From an uncultured Endomicrobiia bacterium (GTDB lineage Bacteria; Elusimicrobiota; Endomicrobiia; Endomicrobiales; Endomicrobiaceae), in assembly GCA_905236115.1 (NCBI GenBank), contig CAJOOL010000168.1, forward strand, positions 1 through 6,376: 6,376 nucleotides of DNA, given 5' to 3'. Position numbers and translations under genes: made by a program. Of the stretch, positions 1-5,797 are shown piece after piece. The notes beneath the pieces are model-generated. The model was not told the origin of the DNA. It was given only the letters and a program-made list of their open reading frames with translations, and searched no databases. Numbering within the stretch: position 1 is the first letter of the stretch; each line of letters opens with the position of its first letter.

Positions 1-330
1 AAAAGCAGAAGTTCCGTAGAAATGGCTGATATGAACAGCAGACCTGCAATTGCCAACAAAGTTACCGATATGAGCAAATACGATGTCGTTTTCGTTGGTT
101 TCCCTATTTGGTGGTACAGAGAACCGTCAATTATAGATACATTTATGGAAAGTTATGATTTCTCGGGTAAACAGGTTGTTCCGTTTGCAACATCGGGCGG
201 TTCCGGAATGGGTGATTCCGGAAGCATTATGCAAAAGCTAGCACCGAAAGCTAAAGTTGACAGCGGTAAAAGATTTAGTTCCGGAGTTTCTGAAGCAGAT
301 CTTAAAAAATGGGCATCAAAGTGGTTATAA
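1..330 (+). CDS. Flavodoxin family protein, C-terminal part (5' end outside window)
   Basis: The reading frame is open from base 1 and ends at a TAA at 328-330, so the gene begins before the window; the ATG at 22 is probably internal. About 109 codons are visible. The product resembles the C-terminal two thirds of flavodoxin-like FMN-binding proteins (the short-chain 'flavodoxin_4' type). The strand-plus-loop YDVVFVGFPIWWY is typical of the family, followed by a helix (IIDTFMESYDFSGK) and the strand-loop VVPFATSGGSGMG, which usually contributes to the flavin site. The N-terminal phosphate-binding loop is not in the window. Such proteins carry electrons or act as small cytoplasmic quinone or nitro-type reductases; the substrate cannot be inferred. 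No signal peptide or membrane segment is visible in this part. The gene converges on trpC, so it is not part of the trp operon. No clear intrinsic terminator follows it. The family call is firm; the function is not. Confidence 0.88.
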   Translation, partial: KSRSSVEMADMNSRPAIANKVTDMSKYDVVFVGFPIWWYREPSIIDTFMESYDFSGKQVVPFATSGGSGMGDSGSIMQKLAPKAKVDSGKRFSSGVSEADLKKWASKWL

Positions 331-418
331 GCTGATGTCTAAAGTAATACAATATAGTAAGACTGTTCAATACCCCATTTAATATTTTTTCTCGTTCAAG
401 AAAATGACAATTTAGAAT

Positions 419-586
419 TTAAGGAAACGCTGATTAATTATGAATGAGCAAAGCCCGAAGTAGATTTTGCCTATAAAGAGGCGGAGTTTCGCAGGGATAG
501 TTGGTAACTTATCTCGAGAAACTCCAACGAATTTAGAGGCAAAAAGCCTTGCGGTTTCCGTTCAGAATTAATCAGAGTTTCCTTAA
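419..586. mobile_element. MITE-like palindromic element, 160 bp, flanked by TTAA
   Basis: The two ends are inverted repeats: 423-446 begins GGAAACGCTGATTAATTATG, and the complement of 559-582 begins GGAAACTCTGATTAATTCTG, with two mismatches over about 24 bases. TTAA lies directly outside both ends (419-422 and 583-586), which fits a 4-bp target duplication. The interior also folds on itself. TTTTGCCTATAAA near 466-478 pairs with TTTAGAGGCAAAA near 533-545, and GGAGTTTCGC pairs with GAGAAACTCC, each with one mismatch, so the whole element can form one long interrupted hairpin. No transposase ORF is present, so it would need an enzyme supplied elsewhere. The ends and TTAA target recall IS5-type elements, but the family assignment is only a suggestion. 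The element sits between two convergent genes, where its hairpin might act as a transcription barrier. Confidence 0.75.
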
Positions 587-681
587 GGTAAATTTTTAAG
601 TAAAAATGTTATAATTTTTTCTCTTTCTTTTCTTTTTATACTTAGTGTTTTGACAGTAATTAATAATTCATAAAAAACTTT
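587..681. other. AT-rich spacer between the MITE and trpC
   Basis: I see no gene here. The minus-strand sequence after the trpC stop is AT-rich and has no clear GC stem followed by a T-run, so no convincing terminator for the trp operon can be placed. A weak A/T-only hairpin (near 672-687) straddles the trpC stop codon. Confidence 0.5.
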
Positions 682-1458
682 TTATTTTTTCAGCTCATTC
701 AGAAATTGTTTTTTATTTTCGCTTAGCATCATACTTTCCCCGATTAATGCTCCGTTAAATCCTGTATCTTTTAATATTTTTATATCGGCGGAACTTTTTA
801 TTCCGCTTTCGGAAATCAATATTTTGTTGTCGCCAAGATATTTTCTTAACCTTACGGAATTGTTAATATCCACCGTAAAAGTTTTCAAGTCTCTGTTGTT
901 TATTCCTATAATTTCGGCACCGCTGTTTAGTGCCTGCTTTATTTCTTCTTTGTTGTGAGTTTCTACAAGACAGTCTAAATTTAGACTTTTTGCAATACTC
1001 ATATATTTTTGCAGAGTTTTATCGTCAAGGATTGCACAGATTAACAACACGGCACTTGCACCGATAACTTTTGCCTGATATATTTGATATTCGTCTATAA
1101 TAAAATCTTTTCTTAAAACGGGAATTTTTACCGTATTTGAAACTTCGGTTAAATATTTATCATTTCCTTTGAAAAAGTTCGGTTCAGTAAGGACAGAAAT
1201 TGCAGCCGCTCCTGCCTGCTCGTAATCTTTTGCAATTTCTAAATAAGGAAAATTTTCAACTATTACACCTTTTGACGGGGATGCTTTTTTTATTTCGCAG
1301 ATAAAAGCAAAATCTTTATTTTTTAGAGAATCTTTGAAAGATATTTTGTTGACCGAAGAAAAAGTTTCTGCTTCTTTTTTCATAATATCAAAAGATTTTA
1401 TTTCTTTATCTTTGGCTATTCTTATTTTTTGTTTTGCGACAATTGTATCAAGTATCAT
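682..1458 (-). CDS. trpC: Indole-3-glycerol phosphate synthase
   Basis: This cytoplasmic (beta/alpha)8-barrel enzyme converts carboxyphenylaminodeoxyribulose 5-phosphate to indole-3-glycerol phosphate, with loss of CO2 and water. The product is 258 aa, normal for a single-function TrpC. Family landmarks occur in order: CEIKKASPSKG (54-64, with the substrate-binding lysine and glutamate), LRKDFIIDEYQIYQA (115-129, catalytic Lys117), LVETH (164-168, Glu166), IGINNRDL (184-191), ISESGI (215-220), and ALIGESMM (237-244, phosphate binding). I chose the ATG at 1458 because GGAG lies 10 bases upstream and the protein then starts like other TrpC proteins (MILDTIVAKQK). The frame stays open to 1620, but that 54-residue extension is translated repeat DNA. 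It is the last trp gene in this cluster; the next gene is the convergent flavodoxin gene, so trpF, trpB and trpA must lie elsewhere or be absent. Confidence 0.97.
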   Translation of the reverse strand: MILDTIVAKQKIRIAKDKEIKSFDIMKKEAETFSSVNKISFKDSLKNKDFAFICEIKKASPSKGVIVENFPYLEIAKDYEQAGAAAISVLTEPNFFKGNDKYLTEVSNTVKIPVLRKDFIIDEYQIYQAKVIGASAVLLICAILDDKTLQKYMSIAKSLNLDCLVETHNKEEIKQALNSGAEIIGINNRDLKTFTVDINNSVRLRKYLGDNKILISESGIKSSADIKILKDTGFNGALIGESMMLSENKKQFLNELKK

Positions 1459-1631
1459 AATTAAATTGCTCCGTAATTTTGGATGTATAGATGTATAGAA
1501 GTATGGATGTATGGAAACGATGAGATACTTTGCTTCGCTCAGTATGACAACGACACTGGATTGCCACGCCGACTTAGTCGGCTCGCAATGATGACACTGT
1601 TGTTGTCGTTTATTATACATTGTACATTTTT
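1459..1631. repeat. trpD-trpC gap filled with repeat units
   Basis: This 173-bp gap holds three recognisable parts. At 1482-1513 there are four tandem 8-base units (GATGTATA, GATGTATA, GAAGTATG, GATGTATG). At 1525-1545 a small hairpin has arms ATACT and AGTAT around a GC-rich tip. At 1560-1589 a second hairpin has outer arms ATTGC and GCAAT and inner arms GCCGAC and GTCGGC. On the minus strand the two hairpin units share the pattern GTCAT, then GCGAGCC or ACTGAGC. Only the last 20 bases or so before trpC (with its ribosome binding site) look like ordinary gene spacing. The octamer array recurs at 6293-6324 with 30 of 32 bases identical, which shows that it is a dispersed repeat. Confidence 0.8.
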
Positions 1632-2642
1632 TTAGTCTTCGTTGGATAATTTAACATACATTTCCAACTGGTTAAGGGCTTTTTTGTTTTCAATAACTTC
1701 TTTTGCTATGTTTACTGCATCGGCTATTGAAATTTCCGGCTTTGCAACATGTATTGCCGCTGCGGAATTTAGGATTACAGCGTCAGTCTTTGCACCTTTT
1801 GCACCGGATAAAATATTTCTTGTAATTTTAGCATTTTCCTGCGGTGTTCCACCGAGAAGCTCTTCTTTCTTACATTTTTTCATACCGAACAATTCAGGTT
1901 CAAGTTCATAAGTTTTATAGTTGCCGTTAACGACTTCGCAAACTTTTGTTACCGAACTTGCCGATATTTCATCCAGTCCGTCTGTTCCGTAAACAACCAT
2001 AGCACTTTTAACGCCTAAGTTGGATAATACGTGTGCCATAGGCTCAATTAAAGTTTCGTCATATACGCCTAACAACTGCATATTGGCACCTGCAGGGTTT
2101 ACCAACGGTCCTAAAATGTTAAAAATTGTTCTTATACCAAGCTCTTTTCTGACGGGAGCAACATATTTCATCGCTATGTGGTAGTTCTGAGCAAAGAGGA
2201 AACAGAAATTTATTTTGTCTAAAATTTCTTTGCTTTTTTCCGGTGATATTGTGATTTTTGCACCGAGAGCTTCCAACACATCGGCAGCACCGCATTTACT
2301 TGATGCTGCTCTGTTGCCGTGTTTTGCTATCGGTATTCCGGCAGCAGAAACAACAAACGATGATGTCGTGGAAATATTAAAAGAATTTGATTTATCCCCG
2401 CCGGTTCCGACTATTTCCAATATATCCATATCGTTAAGAAGTTTAATACAGTGCTTTCTCATACCCGATGCCGCACCCGTAATTTCTTCTATTGTTTCTT
2501 TCTTCATGCTCATTGCTGTTAAAAATGCCGACATCTGAATTTGGCTTGTCTGACCGCTCATTATTTCGTCTAAAACTTCTTCTGCTTCTTTGAATGTTAA
2601 GTTTTGTTTTGATACTGCTTTTACTATTGCCTCTTTAATCAT
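1632..2642 (-). CDS. trpD: Anthranilate phosphoribosyltransferase
   Basis: The enzyme transfers the phosphoribosyl group from PRPP to anthranilate, the second step of the tryptophan branch, and usually works as a cytoplasmic homodimer. The 336-aa length is typical. An N-terminal helical domain (about 1-70) is followed by the PRPP-binding motif VGTGGDKSNSFNIST (78-92). Next come KHGNRAASSKCGAADVLEALG (107-127) and the anthranilate-site segment VRKELGIRTIFNILGPLVNPA (164-184), then GVYDETLIEP and the segment GTDGLDEIS (about 219-227). No key residue is missing. The ATG at 2642 is preceded by GGAGG four bases upstream. The gene is the third of the operon. It is not fused to trpG, unlike the enterobacterial arrangement. 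Confidence 0.98.
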   Translation of the reverse strand: MIKEAIVKAVSKQNLTFKEAEEVLDEIMSGQTSQIQMSAFLTAMSMKKETIEEITGAASGMRKHCIKLLNDMDILEIVGTGGDKSNSFNISTTSSFVVSAAGIPIAKHGNRAASSKCGAADVLEALGAKITISPEKSKEILDKINFCFLFAQNYHIAMKYVAPVRKELGIRTIFNILGPLVNPAGANMQLLGVYDETLIEPMAHVLSNLGVKSAMVVYGTDGLDEISASSVTKVCEVVNGNYKTYELEPELFGMKKCKKEELLGGTPQENAKITRNILSGAKGAKTDAVILNSAAAIHVAKPEISIADAVNIAKEVIENKKALNQLEMYVKLSNED

Positions 2643-2663
2643 AATACCTCCAAAAAATGCTTT

Positions 2664-2774
2664 AGCTGATAAGCTGAGCCGCGGACTTTGTCCGCTCAGC
2701 TCTAAACTATTTTTATAACTTTTCAGCTTATCACCTTATCAGCTTATAAGCTAATTTTTGCTTTGCAAAAAATT
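2664..2774. repeat. Octamer/hairpin element in the trpG-trpD gap, overlapping the trpG 3' end
   Basis: Read on the minus strand, after a hairpin at 2774-2753 (arms AATTTTTGC and GCAAAAA around AAA) comes a degenerate tandem array with an 8-base period (TATAAGCT, GATAAGGT, GATAAGCT, GAAAAGTT). A GC-rich hairpin follows at 2701-2672, with arms GCGGAC and GTCCGC plus outer arms AGCTGA and TCAGCT. An 11-base inverted copy of the octamer motif flanks it: 2667-2677 is the exact complement of 2723-2733. The hairpin at 2753-2774 forms the last codons of trpG. The whole unit could act as an intra-operon attenuator or RNA-stability element, but nothing proves a role. Confidence 0.7.
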
Positions 2775-3323
2775 TTTTATAATTTGGTATCCGTTTGGCG
2801 TAAGCACGGATTCCGGGTGGAACTGCACACCGTAAACGGGATATTTGTTGTGGCAAACCGCCATTATTTCTCCGTCGTCGGTTTGTCCGCAATTTTTTAA
2901 TTCTTTCGGCAGAGTTTCTTTTACTGCTGCCAACGAGTGATACCTGCCGACGATAATTTTTCTATCAAGTCCTTTGAAAATCGGGCAGCCGGTATCAACG
3001 ATAATTTCAGATTGCTTACCGTGCATTAATGTTTTTGCGTAAGATATTGTTGCACCGAACGCTTCACATATTGCCTGATGTCCTAAACATACTCCTAAAA
3101 TAGGAATTTTACCTGCAAATTTTTTAACAACTTCAATACATACTCCCGCATCGCTCGGCTTTCCCGGTCCCGGCGACAAAATAATTTTTTCGGGATTTAG
3201 TTTTTCTATTTCTTCAACTGTTATTTCGTTGTTTCTTTTTACCAGAATATCACTATTTATAGAGCCTATATACTGATATAAGTTGTAAACGAAACTGTCG
3301 TAGTTATCTATTAGTAAAATCAT
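2751..3323 (-). CDS. trpG: Anthranilate synthase component II (glutamine amidotransferase)
   Basis: This subunit hydrolyses glutamine and passes ammonia to TrpE for anthranilate synthesis. The 190-aa protein is a complete class I glutamine amidotransferase. It has the N-terminal ILLIDNYDSFVYNLYQY, the oxyanion-strand motif ILSPGPGKPSDAG (48-60), the nucleophile loop GVCLGHQAI with Cys79, and VQFHPES with His169 and Glu171 completing the triad. PabA proteins look nearly the same and some bacteria share one subunit between tryptophan and folate pathways; the position after trpE makes TrpG the primary role. The start at 3323 has AAGGAG seven bases upstream. The tail FLQSKN, ending at TAG, is encoded by a hairpin repeat also found at the end of trpE, so the natural C-terminus may once have been different. 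Confidence 0.97.
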   Translation of the reverse strand: MILLIDNYDSFVYNLYQYIGSINSDILVKRNNEITVEEIEKLNPEKIILSPGPGKPSDAGVCIEVVKKFAGKIPILGVCLGHQAICEAFGATISYAKTLMHGKQSEIIVDTGCPIFKGLDRKIIVGRYHSLAAVKETLPKELKNCGQTDDGEIMAVCHNKYPVYGVQFHPESVLTPNGYQIIKNFLQSKN

Positions 3324-3350
3324 TTTTTTCTCCTTATTGAGACATTATCT

Positions 3351-3532
3351 TTTAAATTTCTACTGCGTTGCAGCTCGCCTTATGTACCTTGTTCAGTTGT
3401 ACACTACGGCTCGCTGTCGCCTTGTACAAATTTAAAATCTTTCGTCGCGTCAAAAAGTGCAAATTATATTCTTGCACTTTTTGAATTGTTTTTTGTCGTT
3501 CAACCTTTTTACATTTTCAGCCATTCAGCTTT
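3351..3532. repeat. trpE-trpG gap: composite repeat with a perfect 13-bp inverted repeat
   Basis: The 209-bp gap between trpE and trpG has no gene. Read on the minus strand, it starts with degenerate 8-base units after the trpE stop (GCTGAATG, GCTGAAAA, TGTAAAAA, GGTTGAAC; about 3525-3490). A perfect inverted repeat follows, with arms TCAAAAAGTGCAA at 3450-3462 and 3472-3484 around a 9-base loop. Two related 25-28-base units follow, both starting GTACA and containing AAGGCGA (3403-3427 and 3360-3387). The first can also pair as TTGTACA with TGTACAA. The 13-bp hairpin is AT-rich, and the sequence after it is not a T-run, so it is not a standard terminator. Ordinary spacing and the trpG ribosome binding site resume at about 3350. 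Confidence 0.7.
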
Positions 3533-4996
3533 TTAACTAAAATTTTTGCTTTGCGAAAATTTTATGGCATTCACTACTGCTTTGGCTTTATTAATGCATT
3601 CCTGATATTCGTTTTCGGGAATGCTGTCTGCAACTATTCCTGCACCTGAACGGATAAAAACTTTGTTGTTCTTTTTGAACGCTATTCTTATTGAAATACA
3701 CGTATCCATATTCCCCGAAAAATCAATGTATCCTATCGCACCGCCGTAAATTCCTCTTTTATTTTTTTCCAGTTCGTTTATTATTTCACATGCTCTTATT
3801 TTCGGTGCCCCAGATAATGTTCCTGCAGGAAGAACGGAATCTATGGCATCAATTGCGGTTTTATCACTTCTTATTTTTCCTGCTACGGTAGAACCGATAT
3901 GCATAACATGGGAATACCTTTCTATGCTCATATACTTTTCCACTTTTACTGAACCGAACTCACTGATTCTTCCCAAATCGTTTCTTCCCAAATCCACAAG
4001 CATATTATGTTCGGCAAGTTCTTTTTTATCTGAAAGGAGTTCTTTCTCAAGCCGTAAATCTTCTTCTCGTGTTTTGCCTCTTGGTCTGGTTCCCGCCAAA
4101 GGAAATGTATGAAGAACACCGTCTTTAAGTTTTACCAGTGTTTCAGGCGAAGAACCTGCTATTTCAATATCTTTGCTGCAGAAATAAAACATATACGGCG
4201 ACGGATTGGTTGTCCTTAAAATTCTGTAAGTATCCAAAAGGCTCCCCTCGGCGTCCGCCTCAATTCTGTTGGATAACACAGCCTGAAAAATATCTCCGTC
4301 TTTAATGTATTTTTTTGTTTTATTAACGATACCGCAGTATTCTTCTTTACTGAACAAATAACGAAAATCGGATTTAAGTTTTAAATGTTCGTCTTTAGCA
4401 GGAATGCCGTTTTTGATAAGGTCTGCCATTTTGTTTAATTCTTCAATGGCATTATCGTAGTTCTGTTTTAAGTTATCGGTCTTAATATTTACAATCAAAA
4501 TAATTTTCTGTCTTAAGTTATCAAAAGCAATAACTTTATCAAACAACATCAAATCAACATCGTTGAATTTTTCGTCGTCTTTTGCATCAAGTTTTAATGT
4601 CGGTTCGGAATATTTGATATAGTCGTAAGAAAAATACCCTACCAGTCCGCCGGTAAATGCGGGCAGGTAATCAAGCCGGGGACTTTTATTTTCCTCAATA
4701 ATATTTTTAATATATTGTCTTGGATTGGCATTTTTTGATATTACTTCACCGTTTATTTTGATAACACCGTCAAGACAGGTAAATTCCAGTTTAGGCTCAT
4801 ACCCTAAAAAAGTGTATCTTCCCCATGTGGAAGAATCTTCCAAACTTTCCAGCATATAACAATGGCTGCTTACCGATTTTAAAATTTTCAGAACTTGTAT
4901 AGGTGTTTTGATATCGCTGTAAAGCTCACGGCTTACGGGAATAGTTTTGTAGTTTTTAGATAATTCTACGGTTTGTTCGTAACTTGGTTTATACAT
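3533..4996 (-). CDS. trpE: Anthranilate synthase component I
   Basis: TrpE converts chorismate to anthranilate with ammonia from TrpG; it is the first committed and feedback-controlled step. The protein is 487 aa, normal length. The N-terminal regulatory domain contains YMLES (47-51), the usual tryptophan-binding motif, and the matching NPSPYMFYF (264-272), so Trp inhibition is probably retained. The chorismate-binding domain shows EIAGSSPE (278-285), FPLAGTRPRGKT (298-309), AEHNMLVDLGRNDLGR (328-343), LPAGTLSGAPKIRA (389-402), GGAIGY (418-423) and IRSGAGIVADS (448-458). These motifs and the operon context favour TrpE over PabB. I chose the ATG at 4996 because GAGG lies six bases upstream; the in-frame TTG at 5008 overlaps that ribosome binding site and has none of its own. 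The last codons (FSQSKNFS) are formed by a hairpin repeat shared with trpG. It is the first gene after the T-box leader. Confidence 0.98.
   Translation of the reverse strand: MYKPSYEQTVELSKNYKTIPVSRELYSDIKTPIQVLKILKSVSSHCYMLESLEDSSTWGRYTFLGYEPKLEFTCLDGVIKINGEVISKNANPRQYIKNIIEENKSPRLDYLPAFTGGLVGYFSYDYIKYSEPTLKLDAKDDEKFNDVDLMLFDKVIAFDNLRQKIILIVNIKTDNLKQNYDNAIEELNKMADLIKNGIPAKDEHLKLKSDFRYLFSKEEYCGIVNKTKKYIKDGDIFQAVLSNRIEADAEGSLLDTYRILRTTNPSPYMFYFCSKDIEIAGSSPETLVKLKDGVLHTFPLAGTRPRGKTREEDLRLEKELLSDKKELAEHNMLVDLGRNDLGRISEFGSVKVEKYMSIERYSHVMHIGSTVAGKIRSDKTAIDAIDSVLPAGTLSGAPKIRACEIINELEKNKRGIYGGAIGYIDFSGNMDTCISIRIAFKKNNKVFIRSGAGIVADSIPENEYQECINKAKAVVNAIKFSQSKNFS
3539..3563. repeat. Hairpin repeat forming the trpE C-terminal codons
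   Basis: The arms AAAATTTTTGC (3539-3549) and GCGAAAATTTT (3553-3563) pair with one mismatch around TTT. The same core, AATTTTTGCTTTGC, occurs at 2753-2766 at the end of trpG. In both genes it is read in the same frame and gives the tail F-x-Q-S-K-N just before the stop. Confidence 0.75.
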
Positions 4997-5004
4997 TTTG
5001 CACC

Positions 5005-5354
5005 TCAAAAAATAAAAAAATTCATCCTAAACAAAAAATTGTTTTCAAGGACGAATTTAATATCCGCGGTGCCACCTTGATTTGAAACCGTCAAAACATT
5101 TTAAAAGTAATTGAGGTCTCACTCTTACAGGAATACAATCATATTCCCGACAACTTACGCGTGCCTTGCGTTGCAGAATACTCAGGAGCATACGCCCTTT
5201 TGACTGCACCCTCTGCGGTCCATTTCAGAATGATTTATTTTCAACATTCTTAACAAGTCGTTTACTGCCGGCTTCTCACCGCCCCGGCTCGCTGTTAGTG
5301 CGTTTCCTGTTTTTATCTCCGCTTCATCGGTTTGTTATTTTGATGTTTGCGACA
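5005..5354 (-). promoter_or_regulatory. T-box riboswitch, tryptophan specific, controlling trpEGDC
   Basis: The leader is about 350 nt long. The T-box sequence AGGTGGCACCGCGG (5077-5064) is close to the family consensus. Its flank TCAAGG (5080-5075) pairs with CCTTGA (5050-5045) as the antiterminator, which competes with the terminator. In Stem I, GCGG (5322-5319) pairs with CCGC (5218-5215), closing a specifier loop that reads GAAA-TGG-ACC; TGG at 5222-5220 is the tryptophan codon. A distal loop GGTGAGAAGCC (about 5281-5270) fits the usual GGNG apical element. From family knowledge, uncharged tRNA-Trp pairs with the specifier through its anticodon and with the T-box bulge through its free 3' end, allowing read-through into trpE. 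I did not assign Stem II, IIA/B or Stem III base by base. Confidence 0.94.
5011..5058 (-). terminator. Leader terminator of the trp T-box
   Basis: On the minus strand the arms AAATTCGTCCT (5058-5048) and AGGATGAATTT (5028-5018) pair over 11 bp with one G-U. The inner bases AAACAA and TTGTTT extend the stem. A long T-rich tract follows (5020-5005). The hairpin ends just before the trpE ribosome binding site, so it would stop transcription ahead of the operon. Its left arm shares bases 5048-5050 and neighbours with the 3' arm of the antiterminator, which makes the two folds mutually exclusive. Confidence 0.93.
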
Positions 5355-5727
5355 GGGAAATTATATTACTCTTTTTTTCTTTTGTCAATATTTTTTTATA
5401 GAAAATTAATTGTTCTTCCAAGAATTTTATTTTTTCTTTCAACAGTTTTATCTCTTCATCTTTAATATTTTTGCCGTTTTTATTTTTGTTCTCATGATTA
5501 TTTTTATTGTCAAAATTTGACAGAAAAATATTTTCTATTTCTTCTTTTGATTTATTAAATTTCTTTGCGATTTTTTCTATATTATTTTCTGACGGAATAT
5601 TTTTTCCGCTGCACCATTTGGAAACAGCTACTTCGCTTATTTCCAACGCTTCGGCGATAACTTTTTGAGCTTTATACAGTCTGCCTCTGTTTATTTCTTT
5701 TAAAAATTTTTCCAGTTGTTCGTTCAT
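5335..5727 (-). CDS. Small helix-turn-helix protein with C-terminal coiled coil
   Basis: The product is a 130-aa cytoplasmic protein that I cannot assign to a named family. Residues about 17-68 look like a Cro/CI-type helix-turn-helix: helix AQKVIAEALE, turn ISE, recognition helix VAVSKWCSGK, then NIPSENNIEKIAKKFNKSKEEIENIF. A low-complexity Asn/Lys linker (about 72-88) leads to a charged heptad-like helix (about 90-118, EEIKLLKEKIKFLEEQLIFYKKIL) that could dimerise. DNA binding is likely, but the target is unknown; the divergent promoter 36 bp upstream is an obvious candidate. No good ribosome binding site precedes the ATG at 5727, and an in-frame stop lies three codons upstream, so expression may be weak. 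The last 18 or so codons contain the trp promoter and first T-box bases. The gene could read through into trpE, but the T-box terminator would apply to that transcript too. The many Lys, Asn and Glu residues match the AT-rich base composition. Confidence 0.75.
   Translation of the reverse strand: MNEQLEKFLKEINRGRLYKAQKVIAEALEISEVAVSKWCSGKNIPSENNIEKIAKKFNKSKEEIENIFLSNFDNKNNHENKNKNGKNIKDEEIKLLKEKIKFLEEQLIFYKKILTKEKKSNIISLSQTSK
5360..5388 (-). promoter_or_regulatory. Consensus promoter of the trp operon
   Basis: On the minus strand TTGACA (5388-5383) and TATAAT (5365-5360) are separated by exactly 17 bases, a perfect vegetative sigma factor consensus. Transcription should begin near 5353, a few bases before the T-box Stem I. 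The promoter lies wholly inside the last codons of the helix-turn-helix gene ending at 5335. A perfect promoter fits a system controlled mainly by leader termination rather than by a repressor. Confidence 0.9.
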
Positions 5728-5762
5728 AAATACTTAGGTGCCGAATGAAACAAAATAAATGC

Positions 5763-5791
5763 TTGACAAAAATTCGGAAATGTATTATAAT
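5763..5791 (+). promoter_or_regulatory. Perfect consensus promoter pointing right
   Basis: TTGACA (5763-5768) and TATAAT (5786-5791) are separated by exactly 17 bases. The start of transcription should be near 5798. It diverges from the helix-turn-helix gene. The -10 region is partly self-complementary (ATTATAAT), so a minus-strand TATAAT (5789-5784) overlaps it, although no good minus-strand -35 is present. Three TTAAC motifs (5791, 5802, 5810) lie at and after the presumed start and might be an operator. No convincing ORF follows for nearly 300 nt. Confidence 0.85.
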
Positions 5792-5797
5792 TAACCT

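Noticed and set aside
1482..1513. CRISPR-like array
   Set aside because: The units are 8 bases in direct tandem with no unique spacers and no cas genes in the window.
1459..1620. N-terminal 54-residue extension of TrpC from an ATG at 1620
   Set aside because: It is translated repeat DNA. The ATG at 1458 has a proper ribosome binding site and gives a normal TrpC start and length.
1642..2538. Plus-strand ORFs at 1642-1911 and 2215-2538
   Set aside because: They are antisense shadows of trpD, which has all its motifs on the minus strand.
3450..3484. Intrinsic terminator between trpE and trpG
   Set aside because: The inverted repeat is perfect but AT-rich, and the minus strand continues GCGACG rather than with a T-run, so it is better called a repeat.
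3691..4112. Plus-strand ORFs at 3691-3891 and 3843-4112
   Set aside because: They are antisense shadows of trpE.
3533..4996. Aminodeoxychorismate synthase (PabB/PabA) instead of TrpE/TrpG
   Set aside because: The tryptophan-binding motifs (MLES and NPSPYM), the Trp T-box and the linked trpD and trpC favour anthranilate synthase.
4997..5008. TTG start four codons upstream for TrpE
   Set aside because: It overlaps the ribosome binding site (GAGG) of the ATG at 4996 and has no site of its own.
5166..5465. 99-aa plus-strand ORF
   Set aside because: It is antisense to the T-box leader and the helix-turn-helix gene, whose features fully explain these bases.
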